A stretch of 64,000 nucleotides of DNA, from assembly GCF_019880365.1 (NCBI RefSeq), contig NZ_CP082271.1, forward strand, positions 1,674,001 through 1,738,000, written 5' to 3'. Both the position numbers and the translations under genes were made by a program. The notes beneath the pieces are model-generated. The model did not search any database and had not been told where the DNA came from. It saw nothing but the letters and a program-made list of their open reading frames with translations. This DNA is from Pseudomonas sp. DNDY-54. Lineage in GTDB: Bacteria > Pseudomonadota > Gammaproteobacteria > Pseudomonadales > Pseudomonadaceae. This document shows, piece by piece, positions 38,471 to 46,560 of the stretch; position 1 is the first letter of the stretch, and the number at the start of each line of letters is the position of its first letter.

Positions 38471-39397
38471 CTACAGCTTGGTGGGCAGCAATGCTTCCAG
38501 CTTTTCCTGATCTCGTGCGAACTGGCGGATGCCTTCCGCGAGTTTTTCGGTCGCCATGGCATCCTCGTTCAGCCCCCAGCGGAAGCTGACTTCGTCCATC
38601 GAAACCCTCGGTTCGGACGCACGACCCGGTGACAGCTTGCGTTCCAGCGGGCCTTGCATGTTGGTCAGCTCGCCCAACAGTTCGGGACTGATCGTCAGTC
38701 GATCACAGCCTGCGAGGGCCTCGATCTGCCCGATGTTGCGGAAGCTTGCGCCCATCACTACCGTGCCGAAACCGTTCGCCTTGTAGTAGTCGTAGATGCG
38801 GCTAACCGATTGGACGCCTGGATCTTCGTCGCCAACGAAGTCGCGGCCTTCATGCTTTTTGTACCAGTCATAGATGCGCCCCACGAAGGGTGAAATCAGG
38901 AACACACCGGCGTCGGCGCACGCCACCGCCTGGGTGAAGGAGAACAGCAGCGTCAGGTTGGTCTGGATACCTGACTTCTCGAGTTGCTCGGCTGCCCGAA
39001 TACCTTCCCACGTGGAAGCAAGTTTGATCAGCACACGGTCCCGCGCCACGCCTGCCTGTTCATAGAGTCCGATCAAACGCTCGCCACGCTGAACCATCGC
39101 CTGCGCATCGAACGACAGCCGGGCGTCGACCTCGGTGGATATCCGCCCGGGGATCAGCTTAAGAATCTCCTGCCCAACAGCGACCGCGAACAGATCGCAG
39201 CCTAGCCCGATGTCGCCCTGACATTCCGACATCGCCGCCTGCAGATGCTCGGCATAGCGGGGAAGGGCGGCGGCCTTGAGCAGCAGCGATGGGTTGGTCG
39301 TGGCATCAACCGGTTGGAGACGGGCAATGGCATCAAGGTCGCCGGTATCGGCAACCACCGTGGTGTACTGCTTGAGTTGTTCCAGCTTGGATGTCAT
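38471..39397 (-). CDS. tal: Transaldolase
   Basis: 308 residues from the ATG at 39397 (MTSKLEQLKQYTTVVADTGD). It has the catalytic-lysine motif RVLIKLASTWEGIRAAE, the N-terminal DATTNPSLLL and the signature GVFLISPFVGRIYDWYK. It exchanges the dihydroxyacetone unit in the non-oxidative pentose phosphate pathway. Class I, TalB-like length. Confidence 0.95.
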   Translation of the reverse strand: MTSKLEQLKQYTTVVADTGDLDAIARLQPVDATTNPSLLLKAAALPRYAEHLQAAMSECQGDIGLGCDLFAVAVGQEILKLIPGRISTEVDARLSFDAQAMVQRGERLIGLYEQAGVARDRVLIKLASTWEGIRAAEQLEKSGIQTNLTLLFSFTQAVACADAGVFLISPFVGRIYDWYKKHEGRDFVGDEDPGVQSVSRIYDYYKANGFGTVVMGASFRNIGQIEALAGCDRLTISPELLGELTNMQGPLERKLSPGRASEPRVSMDEVSFRWGLNEDAMATEKLAEGIRQFARDQEKLEALLPTKL

Positions 39398-39520
39398 GGG
39401 GCGCTCTATCCTCTTATTGACTGACCTCACCCGTGGCGACCGGACCGCTCAACGAGCGGCAGGTCCGGGCGGACTGCAGTTGGATTGAAAATGATCCCTG
39501 GTGTTCCTGCTCGAATACTA

Positions 39521-40528
39521 TCAGCGTCCTTCTAGCAGGCTGCCTGCCTGATCCAGAAGAGCAAGCGGGTCTTTGGTTTTATGGATATCGACCGAGAGCA
39601 ACTGGCGAAAGCGGCGCGCGCCAGGGAAACCCTGGCCGAGGCCCAGCATATGACGTGTGATGTGATGCATCGACCCTCCGGCTTCCAGATGCCGCTGGAT
39701 ATACGGCCGCATCCGCTGCAACGTCTCGGCGCGGCTGATCACGGGTTCCTTGCTGCCAAACAGTCTGGCATCTACCTGAGAAAGCAGGTACGGATTGTGA
39801 TAAGCCTCGCGCCCGAGCATGACGCCGTCGAAGTGCTGTAGGTGTGCTTCGCACTCATCCAGTGTCTTGATACCGCCGTTAAGAATGATCTCGAGATCAG
39901 GGAAATCGCGCTTCAAGCACCCCGCGACGTCGTAGCGCAGGGGCGGAACCTCACGATTCTCCTTCGGTGAGAGCCCTTCGAGGATCGCAATGCGGGCGTG
40001 AACGGTGAAACTGCGGCAGCCCGTTTCGCGAACCTGACCTACGAAATCGCACAGTTCGGCATAGCTCTCACGGCCGTTGATACCGATCCGGTGTTTGACG
40101 GTCACGTCAATCCCGACGGCATCGCGCATTGCTTTTATGCAATCAGCCACCAACGCTGGGTGGGCCATGAGGCAGGCGCCGATCATGTTGTTCTGCACGC
40201 GGTCGCTGGGGCAGCCGACGTTGAGGTTCACTTCGTCATAGCCTGCCGCTTCGGCCATCTTTGCGCACGCAGCGAGCTCGCCCGGTACGCTCCCGCCAAG
40301 TTGCAAGGCCAGCGGGTGCTCCGCCTCGTCGTGCCGGAGGAAACGCTCTGCATCGCCATTCAGCAGGGCGCCGGTGGTGACCATCTCGGTATACAACAGC
40401 GCATGTCGGGACAGCTGGCGCAGAAAATACCTGCAATGCCTATCGGTCCAATCCATCATCGGTGCGACGCTAAATCGCCTAATGACTGAAGGCCTCGTAT
40501 TTTCTGGGCTTGAGGGGAACGTCATCAT
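39521..40528 (-). CDS. dusA: tRNA-dihydrouridine synthase DusA
   Basis: 335 residues, a TIM barrel with FMN. The start has RFSVAPMMDWTDRHCRYFLRQL, the catalytic cysteine is in NLNVGCPSDRVQNN, and VHARIAILEGLSPKENREVPPL is the DusA-specific insert. It reduces U20/U20a in the tRNA D-loop. The start codon is uncertain within two codons (ATGATG). Confidence 0.94.
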   Translation of the reverse strand: MMTFPSSPENTRPSVIRRFSVAPMMDWTDRHCRYFLRQLSRHALLYTEMVTTGALLNGDAERFLRHDEAEHPLALQLGGSVPGELAACAKMAEAAGYDEVNLNVGCPSDRVQNNMIGACLMAHPALVADCIKAMRDAVGIDVTVKHRIGINGRESYAELCDFVGQVRETGCRSFTVHARIAILEGLSPKENREVPPLRYDVAGCLKRDFPDLEIILNGGIKTLDECEAHLQHFDGVMLGREAYHNPYLLSQVDARLFGSKEPVISRAETLQRMRPYIQRHLEAGGSMHHITRHMLGLGQGFPGARRFRQLLSVDIHKTKDPLALLDQAGSLLEGR

Positions 40529-40960
40529 GTAATGGGCTGAGTCTGGTGAATGTGTAGGTCAACGGGGTGCGAGCGGGTTGCTGGTCGATGGTAACGCCAC
40601 GGGCACAACTTTACCCCGTCTGAGAGGCGTCCTCGTTGGCGGCCCGCAGAGCCAGAAGAGCTGTGTCGGTGCAACATCGCTCCAGCGCGCAAGACATGCG
40701 ATGCAAGTCTATCAGGAGCACCAGGCTCTCGAACGAGCGAAGCTGCAGAAGCCTGGGCATCTACAGGTAGTTCTAGCATTGCTTTAACGCGGAGTTCCGC
40801 CATCGAATGGCCCAGTTCACGCTCTACGAGCGATACAGAAGTGGCGGGTTGCCGTGACGGCGGATGAAGTGTGAAAAGCGTGAGAGAGCAATGTGTTTCC
40901 CGGACGGTGAGCACAAACACTTTTGCCGACCCACAGCAGCCGAGGATCGCTCCGCGGCCC
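40529..40960. other. No recognisable gene upstream of dusA
   Basis: About 430 bp. Open frames exist on both strands but show neither family similarity nor good ribosome sites. The dusA promoter must lie here. The end of the stretch runs into direct repeat A. Confidence 0.5.
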
Positions 40961-40966
40961 AAAGGT

Positions 40967-41273
40967 CCTAGAACCGCTGGCGGCTTTTTGTCGAGCTGTT
41001 TCTAAGTAAAAGCTTCTTAAAAAATCGTTGACAAGTTTTTTATGCACATTCGTGAAGCGTAGGTCTCGGATTGCACTCGTAGCGCTTCGGTAGTTCCTTA
41101 GGTTTAATCTAAATTCATGATTTTAAAGGGATAAATCTTACCGGCTAAAAATCCGTCGATCTGTGATCAGGCCCCGCCGGCCGGGCGTTTGGCTCATTGA
41201 TCAACCTTTTGTTAACAGCGTTATCCACAGCTTCTGTGGATAATTCGTGCAGCCTCGGTGCGCTGGGCGTTTG
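40967..41273 (+). repeat. Direct repeat A (307 bp) with DnaA boxes
   Basis: It aligns over its whole length with 45514-45820, needing only two compensating one-base gaps. The first ~80 bp (CCTAGAACCGCTGG ... CTTCTTAAAAA-TCGTTGACAAG) and the last ~117 bp (GATCTGT ... GCAGGCCCCGC ... GTTATCCACAG) are about 80-86% identical by eye; the middle ~110 bp has drifted. It is non-coding. Together with repeat B it encloses the ccoN4/marR/P450 module. Confidence 0.85.
41221..41243. promoter_or_regulatory. Inverted pair of DnaA boxes in repeat A
   Basis: TTATCCACA at 41221-41229 and its complement TGTGGATAA at 41235-41243, five bases apart. Both are the perfect 9-mer consensus for DnaA binding. The same arrangement and spacing is found in repeat B. 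Confidence 0.7.
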
Positions 41274-41296
41274 GAGGGTTTGTGCCCGGTAAAGGC

Positions 41297-41353
41297 GTGG
41301 GGTCGTCAAGCGCGTTTGGCTTCATTGGCAACCAGCAACCCCACCCGTTTTTT
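41297..41353 (+). terminator. Terminator-like structure after repeat A
   Basis: GTGGGGT (41297-41303) can pair with ACCCCAC (41338-41344) across a long loop, followed by CCG and a run of six T. If repeat A is transcribed, an RNA could end here. It also faces the end of the oppositely oriented oxidase genes. Confidence 0.35.
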
Positions 41354-41452
41354 CTTCCAGGGCTAATGAGCACATGCCCGATGATTCATCGAACGGCGTT
41401 GCGAATGCCGAGCCAACCGCTGGAACCGAGCCTCTGAAACACGGAAGCTGAA

Positions 41453-41668
41453 TCAAGCGACCCAGACATCTGGTTGCTTCGGCTGCTCGGCTGGTTCCAC
41501 AACACGATCGCAGATCAGGCCCGTCTCGGCCGTCAGCTGACGGGCCGCCTCCGGATCGTCCGCAAATGGCAGCAGAGCAGCCTGCCGCGCGTCATGGCCG
41601 GAAAGGTTCGCCAGGCATGGGATCGTGCATACGAACGTCAGTATGGTGAGACCTATGAGCATTTCCAT
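41453..41668 (-). CDS. Small membrane protein partner of the orphan cbb3 subunit
   Basis: 71 residues. One N-terminal membrane segment (MEMLIGLTILTFVCTIPCLA), then a soluble stretch with the recurring pattern QAALLPFADDPEAARQLTAETG seen in small proteins next to cbb3 oxidase genes. It starts three bases after the ccoN stop, so it is co-translated with it. It resembles the small gene beside ccoN4 in P. aeruginosa (PA4134, from memory). The role is unknown; a CcoQ-like or assembly role is possible. Confidence 0.65.
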   Translation of the reverse strand: MEMLIGLTILTFVCTIPCLANLSGHDARQAALLPFADDPEAARQLTAETGLICDRVVEPAEQPKQPDVWVA

Positions 41669-41671
41669 GCA

Positions 41672-43120
41672 TTACCTCGCGATTGCCAGTCCGGGAATCG
41701 AGGCGTCTACTGCCTCGCTGCTGGCGCGAACGGTGCGCCACGCGTTGTAGGCCATGAGCAGCATTCCCGACGCGAAAAGACCCCCTCCGATCAGCCGCAC
41801 CACATAGCCTGGATGGCTGGCTTGAAGCGCCTCCACGAAGGAATAGGTCAGCGTGCCGTCTTCATTGATGGCTCGCCACATCAGGCCCTGCGTAATTCCG
41901 TTGACCCACATCGAGGCGATGTAGAGCACGGTGCCAATGGTGCTCAGCCAGAAGTGGGCATTGATCAGCGCAACGCTATGCATCTGTTGGAGGCCCCACA
42001 GCTTTGGGATCATGTGGTATAGCGTGCCGATACTGATCATTGCCACCCAACCAAGGGCGCCTGCGTGTACGTGGCCAATGGTCCAGTCGGTGTAGTGGGA
42101 GAGGGCGTTGACGGTCTTGATGGCCATCATCGGGCCTTCGAAAGTCGACATGCCGTAGAACGCGAGGGAAACGACCAGGAAGCGCAGGATCGGATCGGTG
42201 CGCAGCTTATGCCAGGCACCGGAGAGGGTCATCATGCCGTTGATCATGCCGCCCCAGCTCGGCGCCAGCAGGATGATGGACATGACCATGCCCAGGCTCT
42301 GTACCCAGTCGGGGAGCGCGGTGTAGTGCAAGTGGTGCGGCCCCGCCCAGATATAGAGGCTGATGATGGCCCAGAAATGCACGATCGACAGACGATAGGA
42401 ATAGATTGGCCGTTCGGCCTGCTTGGGCACGAAGTAGTACATCATCCCGAGGAAACCCACCGAGAGAATGAAGCCCACCACGCTGTGCCCATACCACCAT
42501 TGGATCATTGCATCGGTCGCGCCTGAGTAGACCGGGTACGACTTCAACAATGTAACCGGCACCAGCACGTGATTGACGATGTGAACCATCGCCGTAACGA
42601 TGATGAATGCACCGTAGAACCAGTTACCCACATAGATGTGGCTGACACGGCGCCGGGCGATGGTGCCGAAGAACAGCCATGTGTAGGCGACCCATACGAC
42701 CGTGGCCAGCAATGCAATGGGCCACTCCATCTCCGCATATTCCTTCGACGTGGTGTAACCCAGCGGGTAGGTCACTAGCATGGCGACGATAACCGTTTGC
42801 CAGCCCCAAAATACGAAGCGGGCGATGCGATCGGATATCAGCCGTACACGGCTGGTGCGCTGAACGACATACAGGGATGTCGCTAACAGGGCATTACCGC
42901 CAAACGCGAAAATGACGAGGTTGGTATGCAGCGGGCGGATCCGACCAAAGCTGGTCCATGGCAGATCGAAGTTGAGATGCGGCCAAACCAGTTGCGCGGC
43001 GATAAAAACGCCTAGGCCCATCCCAACAATCCCCCACGTGAGGGTCATGAGGGTGAACTGGCGAACGATACGGTAGTTGTAGGTTTCGCCGGACGAGTCG
43101 GCCGCAATCACGTCGAACAT
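41672..43120 (-). CDS. ccoN4: Orphan cbb3-type cytochrome c oxidase subunit I (CcoN4-like)
   Basis: 482 residues from the ATG at 43120, twelve membrane helices. Heme and copper ligands are visible: RPLHTNLVIFAFG, WWYGHSVVGF (first CuB histidine), AGPHHLHYTALPDW (CuB His pair) and HYTDWTIGHVHAGALGW (heme histidines); the crosslinked tyrosine lies in YSYRLSIVHFWA. No ccoO, ccoP or ccoG is near, so it must borrow subunits encoded elsewhere, as CcoN4 does in P. aeruginosa. The usual GHN of CcoN reads GHS. It is divergent from a marR gene. Confidence 0.85.
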   Translation of the reverse strand: MFDVIAADSSGETYNYRIVRQFTLMTLTWGIVGMGLGVFIAAQLVWPHLNFDLPWTSFGRIRPLHTNLVIFAFGGNALLATSLYVVQRTSRVRLISDRIARFVFWGWQTVIVAMLVTYPLGYTTSKEYAEMEWPIALLATVVWVAYTWLFFGTIARRRVSHIYVGNWFYGAFIIVTAMVHIVNHVLVPVTLLKSYPVYSGATDAMIQWWYGHSVVGFILSVGFLGMMYYFVPKQAERPIYSYRLSIVHFWAIISLYIWAGPHHLHYTALPDWVQSLGMVMSIILLAPSWGGMINGMMTLSGAWHKLRTDPILRFLVVSLAFYGMSTFEGPMMAIKTVNALSHYTDWTIGHVHAGALGWVAMISIGTLYHMIPKLWGLQQMHSVALINAHFWLSTIGTVLYIASMWVNGITQGLMWRAINEDGTLTYSFVEALQASHPGYVVRLIGGGLFASGMLLMAYNAWRTVRASSEAVDASIPGLAIAR

Positions 43121-43253
43121 GAAAATTCCAATTGCACGCAAGGAAATTGAGCTACCCGACCTTTGCCGCAACCTCTCTTCGAAGGTTGTCGCTTGCTAGG
43201 CGAGGCGGGTGGACTGGATAAACGACGCCAGTCTGGTTGCCTCGTTAAGTTAA

Positions 43254-43275
43254 GACAAACGAATATTAGTCTGTC
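43254..43275. promoter_or_regulatory. Candidate MarR operator between ccoN4 and marR
   Basis: A 22-bp imperfect palindrome centred on AATATT with outer arms GACA/TGTC; 18 of 22 positions are symmetrical. Size and symmetry fit a MarR dimer site. It lies in the 257-bp divergent promoter region, so one protein could control both the oxidase and the marR-P450 genes. Confidence 0.5.
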
Positions 43276-43309
43276 ATAAGTGCATTATTTCTGATGAATA
43301 CGCGTCGTG

Positions 43310-43321
43310 ACGATAGATCGT
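43310..43321. promoter_or_regulatory. Second small palindrome before marR
   Basis: ACGAT-AG-ATCGT, five perfect pairs around a 2-base centre, 57 bp before the marR start. It may be a second operator or part of the promoter. Confidence 0.3.
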
Positions 43322-43377
43322 AATGTGATATGTTTTTTGCCGATGCCGGAAAGGGCGCGAGAGCCAGGCCCCACATA

Positions 43378-43773
43378 ATGGAAAAATTTGAATACGAGCG
43401 ACTGGCCCACTTTCGCCATCGACTGCGGTTGTTTCTGCGCAGAAGCGAAGTGCTGTGCAAGGGAAACGGAGCGACTGCTCTGCAATACCAGCTTTTACTG
43501 CAGGTTCGTGGTGCATCGGCGCGCGACTGGGCGACCGTCGGGGAGCTGGCAGAACAACTGCAATCGAAACACCACAGCACGGTTGCGTTAGTTGATCGTT
43601 GCGAACGGATGGGGTGGATAGAACGACGACCTGGTCGGCATGATCGTCGGCAGGTCGAAGTGCATCTGCTACCCGACGGCGAGGCCCTGCTTTCCCGTAT
43701 CGCCGCGTTGCATCTCGAAGAAGTACAGGCGCTCCGTGACACGATCAGCTTGCAGGGCTGGGAGAGGGAATAG
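43378..43773 (+). CDS. MarR-family regulator
   Basis: 131 residues from the ATG at 43378 (MEKFEYERLAHFRHRLRLFLRR). Winged helix: VGELAEQLQSKHHSTVALVDRCERMGWIERRPG, then the wing DRRQVEVHLLPDGEALL. It stands divergent from ccoN4 and 54 bp upstream of a P450, and probably represses one or both. A short pre-helix cysteine (Cys27 region) is the only cysteine besides the one in DRCERMGW, so redox sensing is conceivable but unproven. Confidence 0.85.
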   Translation: MEKFEYERLAHFRHRLRLFLRRSEVLCKGNGATALQYQLLLQVRGASARDWATVGELAEQLQSKHHSTVALVDRCERMGWIERRPGRHDRRQVEVHLLPDGEALLSRIAALHLEEVQALRDTISLQGWERE

Positions 43774-43827
43774 GTCATCCAACGTGTCGTTATGATCGTG
43801 ATCGACGGCAATAAAATCGGAGTCGTT

Positions 43828-44988
43828 ATGGACGAACACGCATTACCTGACTGGGACCCGAGATCCGAGGCTGTACTCACGGATCAGACCGCAACCTATG
43901 ACGACATGCGCCGGCGCTGTCCAGTTGCCAATAGCCGCTATGGTTATACATCCCTGTTCCGGCACGAAGACGTGGTCCGGGTGCTGGAGGACCATCAAAC
44001 CTTCAGCAGCGCAGTCTCCCGTTTCCCCTCGGTGCCCAATGGCATGGACCCGCCTGAACATACGAAGTATCGGCAGCTTATCGAGCCGTACTTCGATCAG
44101 GCACACATGGATGCGTTTGCGCCAAGCTGTCGGGATACGGCGGCTCGTCTCGTTCAAGCGTTGCCGACTGAAGGCACCATCGAACTGATAGCAGAATTTG
44201 CACAAATTTTTGCCTTGCGGATTCAGTGTGCCTGGTTGGGCTGGCCCGACGATTTGCATGAACCGTTACGCCTTTGGACACTGAAAAATCAGGCTGCAAC
44301 CCTGGCTAGGGACGAAGCGGCAATGGGCGCGGTGGCGCTGGAGTTCGACCGCTACATCAAAGAGCTTTTGGCGGCGCGTCGCGCAGCGGGCAATGCCGCA
44401 CCGAACGATGTCACCACCAATCTGCTGCGTGACCAGTCCTTGGGCCGGCCTCTGACAGACGATGAAATCGTCAGCATCCTGCGAAACTGGACGGTCGGTG
44501 AGCTGGGAACCATCGCTGCGTCGATCGGAATCGTGGTGCACTACCTGGCGGTGCACGACGACCTTCAGCAGCAGCTGCGCGAACAGCCTGTACTGCTACC
44601 GGCAGCGATTGACGAAATACTGCGTATTGAAGCGCCGCTGATCATGAACCGCCGCGTTACCACGAAACAGGTCACGATCAGAGGGCGCACACTGGCTGCC
44701 GGTACGCGCCTGGCGCTCCTCTGGGCGTCGGCTAATCGCGACGAAGCAGTGTTCGGCGATCCTGATGAGTTCCGCCTCGACCGTGATCCGAGCTTGAACC
44801 TGCTTTATGGTGCCGGTATTCACGTCTGCCCGGGTGCGCCACTGGCCCGATTGGAGTTACGGGTGCTGATGGAAGAGCTTCTCGCCCGGACTCGCAAGAT
44901 CTCTGTTGCCCCCGGTAGCGAACCGATAAGAGCCTACTTTCCAGCCAGTGGGTATGCTTCGCTAACCGTGCTTGTTCAAAAAGCCTAA
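43828..44988 (+). CDS. Cytochrome P450
   Basis: 386 residues from the ATG at 43828 (GGAG five bases before it); another ATG lies 12 codons upstream. It is a soluble class I bacterial P450. Heme-cysteine loop LLYGAGIHVCPGAPLAR, where the usual F of FGxGxHxCxG is Y. The ExxR motif is EILR. The I helix reads NWTVGELGTIAAS: the threonine is kept, but the acidic residue just before it is replaced by glycine, so the proton-relay pair is altered. No ferredoxin or reductase gene is adjacent. The substrate is unknown. Confidence 0.88.
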   Translation: MDEHALPDWDPRSEAVLTDQTATYDDMRRRCPVANSRYGYTSLFRHEDVVRVLEDHQTFSSAVSRFPSVPNGMDPPEHTKYRQLIEPYFDQAHMDAFAPSCRDTAARLVQALPTEGTIELIAEFAQIFALRIQCAWLGWPDDLHEPLRLWTLKNQAATLARDEAAMGAVALEFDRYIKELLAARRAAGNAAPNDVTTNLLRDQSLGRPLTDDEIVSILRNWTVGELGTIAASIGIVVHYLAVHDDLQQQLREQPVLLPAAIDEILRIEAPLIMNRRVTTKQVTIRGRTLAAGTRLALLWASANRDEAVFGDPDEFRLDRDPSLNLLYGAGIHVCPGAPLARLELRVLMEELLARTRKISVAPGSEPIRAYFPASGYASLTVLVQKA

Positions 44989-45101
44989 TTCGAGTGCCCA
45001 CCTGTCGCCACGGTCAAGTCTTGACCCCAGCGCAGACCTATAGGCGAAGCCGCTGTGACGTGATCCTGCCCGCCCGTGCTGTCGAGAAGCTACCGGGTCA
45101 C

Positions 45102-45135
45102 CATGGGCTGTGGTGTGGCTGGCTCATGTTTTTTT
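45102..45135 (+). terminator. Terminator after the P450 gene
   Basis: CATGGGC (45102-45108) pairs with GCTCATG (45122-45128, one G-T pair), followed by seven T. It lies about 115 bp after the P450 stop. Confidence 0.5.
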
Positions 45136-45172
45136 CAGGGGTAAGTCTGATTCCTAGAGAGTGTGCTGTTCG

Positions 45173-45364
45173 TTATCCAACCGTTTTGTTGTTCGCACTA
45201 TCTTCACGCGCCTTGCTTCGACCAGTGAGTAGTGTGTTTGGGTTCGAATAGTCAGTGGTTCGCGCGGCTCTGTCGCGTTCCAGGTTGCGGTAATCAAGAA
45301 GCGCGCCCGTGCCGATGAGACCCAGACTCAACACAGCGCACAAGACGATCTGAAAGCTATTCAT
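45173..45364 (-). CDS. Possible 63-residue single-span membrane protein
   Basis: An open frame with an N-terminal hydrophobic helix (MNSFQIVLCAVLSLGLIGTGALLDYRN...) and a charged tail. Composition fits a small inner-membrane protein. There is no good ribosome site before the ATG, and I recognise no family, so it may not be a gene. Confidence 0.35.
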   Translation of the reverse strand: MNSFQIVLCAVLSLGLIGTGALLDYRNLERDRAARTTDYSNPNTLLTGRSKAREDSANNKTVG

Positions 45365-45513
45365 GAGGAGAACTCTAACGAGGGATACGGAGTTTGGGGG
45401 TTGTTTTACGGCCGCAATTGAACAGCGGAAGGGTGAGGCTGATCAACACCTTTTAATGATGCTTTCGCCCCGTTGGTACGACGCATTCGCAAGAGGGCTG
45501 ATGAATGCAGCGG

Positions 45514-45820
45514 CCTAGAACCGCTGGTGGGATTTGTCGAGCTTTTTCGCAGCAAATTCTTCTTAAAAAGTCGTTGACAAGTTTTGTTGTGCACATGGCT
45601 GCGAGGCTGGTGCAAGGTTGGCCGTGCTGTGTTTCGGTTGCTCATGCCATTTGATGTAAGTAACTGATTTTCAAGTAATTAATGCTATCGAATAAAAATG
45701 AGCCGATCTGTTAGCAGGCCCCGCAGGCCGGGCGTTTTGGTCAATAATCAACCTTTTGTTCACAGAGTTATCCACAGGTTCTGTGGATAAAGCGCGCAGC
45801 CTCGGTACGGTGGGCGTTTG
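45514..45820 (+). repeat. Direct repeat B (307 bp) with DnaA boxes
   Basis: Second member of the pair with 40967-41273, same strand, 4547 bp further. The conserved segments are CCTAGAACCGCTGG, CTTCTTAAAAAGTCGTTGACA, GCAGGCCCCGCAGGCCGGGCG, ATCAACCTTTTGTT and GCGCAGCCTCGGTACGGTGG. It is non-coding. It separates the P450 end of the module from a decayed proton-channel gene pair. Confidence 0.85.
45768..45790. promoter_or_regulatory. Inverted pair of DnaA boxes in repeat B
   Basis: TTATCCACA at 45768-45776 and TGTGGATAA at 45782-45790, five bases apart, both perfect consensus. Same geometry as in repeat A. Confidence 0.7.
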
Positions 45821-46055
45821 CCGCAGCTTCCGTTGGTTGAACGAATGGGTCAGCTAGGCAGCAGACGTCTTTCAGAACCTGGCAGCCTCCGACGGTTTTC
45901 GCTTCCTAGATGCCGACGAGACCTCGGTGCTGATCATGCGCCGCTCATCCGAGGTTGCGATGACCGCAACGGGCGTCCTTACCTCTGCGGGTCGTTTTGT
46001 CCTTGGCGCAACTTGTCTGGCATCGCGATCGCGATCCTGCAGCAACTGTGGAGTC
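45821..46055. other. No recognisable gene between repeat B and the DUF2149 gene
   Basis: About 235 bp. The + strand holds an open frame around DADETSVLIMRRSSEVAM that could be gene debris, but no family was recognised and there is no start context. Confidence 0.4.
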
Positions 46056-46397
46056 TCAATCATCACGCTCAACGCTTGGCAGCTCTGTTGATTGCTCCGG
46101 TACGTAGACCATTCGGCCGTCGCTGAGCCGGTAGGTGACGCCCGCCTTAGCGCCTTGGCCTTCTCCAATCTCTCCGCTCGATTCGTATTGCTTAAGTTCC
46201 TCACCCTCCTTGATGACCATACGCATATTGGCTTGGCCTGGGTTTTCGATGAGAACGACATTGTTCTGGGCGAAGGGATTGAGCGGGTTCTGCACGATGA
46301 CGATCAGCAGAATGCCGATCACTACGAGAAAGACATCGATCAGATTGACCACTGACAGCAGTGGGTCATCATCGTCTTCGTGGTCGAGAAAGCGCAT
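46056..46397 (-). CDS. DUF2149 domain protein
   Basis: 113 residues. It starts MRFLDHEDDDDPLLSVVNLIDVFLVVIGILLIVIVQNP, with one membrane helix of the ExbD/TolR kind and the aspartate in NLIDVF typical of proton-channel partners. A soluble domain follows with GVTYRLSDGRMVYVPE. DUF2149 proteins are normally encoded just after a MotA/TolQ/ExbB-type protein, often beside cobN-like or TonB systems. Here the partner survives only as a fragment, so the function may be lost. Confidence 0.8.
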   Translation of the reverse strand: MRFLDHEDDDDPLLSVVNLIDVFLVVIGILLIVIVQNPLNPFAQNNVVLIENPGQANMRMVIKEGEELKQYESSGEIGEGQGAKAGVTYRLSDGRMVYVPEQSTELPSVERDD

Positions 46398-46560
46398 CAG
46401 TGCTGCTCCCCTGCGTGCTCTACCGCGCGTAACTCAAGCAACAGCCAGCGGCGCCGTACGGTGAGTACAAAAAAGCTGCTTAGTCGCTGCGCCAGGGCGC
46501 GGCTGTTGTCGGCCAGCACATTACCCGAGGTGTCGCATCGGATCGATGCCGACATGTCTT
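46397..46560 (-). pseudogene. C-terminal remnant of a MotA/TolQ/ExbB-type proton channel gene
   Basis: The frame ending at 46397 codes for DNSRALAQRLSSFFVLTVRRRWLLLELRAVEHAGEQH (split here only by description), which is the last helix and tail of this family. The stop overlaps the DUF2149 start (ATGA), as in intact operons. Upstream of about 46560 the similarity ends, and the expected membrane helices and ~150 residues are missing. The 5' boundary is approximate. Confidence 0.6.

Noticed and set aside
40525..40962. Open frames on both strands upstream of dusA
   Set aside because: No family similarity, no ribosome site, and the composition is not protein-like.
41028..41056. TTGACA in both 307-bp repeats as a sigma-70 promoter
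   Set aside because: No acceptable -10 element at 16-18 bp spacing in either repeat, although the TTGACA itself is conserved.
40967..45820. Integrative element or transposon bounded by the two repeats
   Set aside because: No integrase, transposase or tRNA-end target was found, and the repeats are diverged direct repeats rather than short att or terminal inverted repeats; recombination remains possible but is not shown.
45872..46261. 129-codon minus-strand frame overlapping the DUF2149 gene
   Set aside because: Overlaps a recognised gene in another frame and has Ser/Arg-rich shadow composition.
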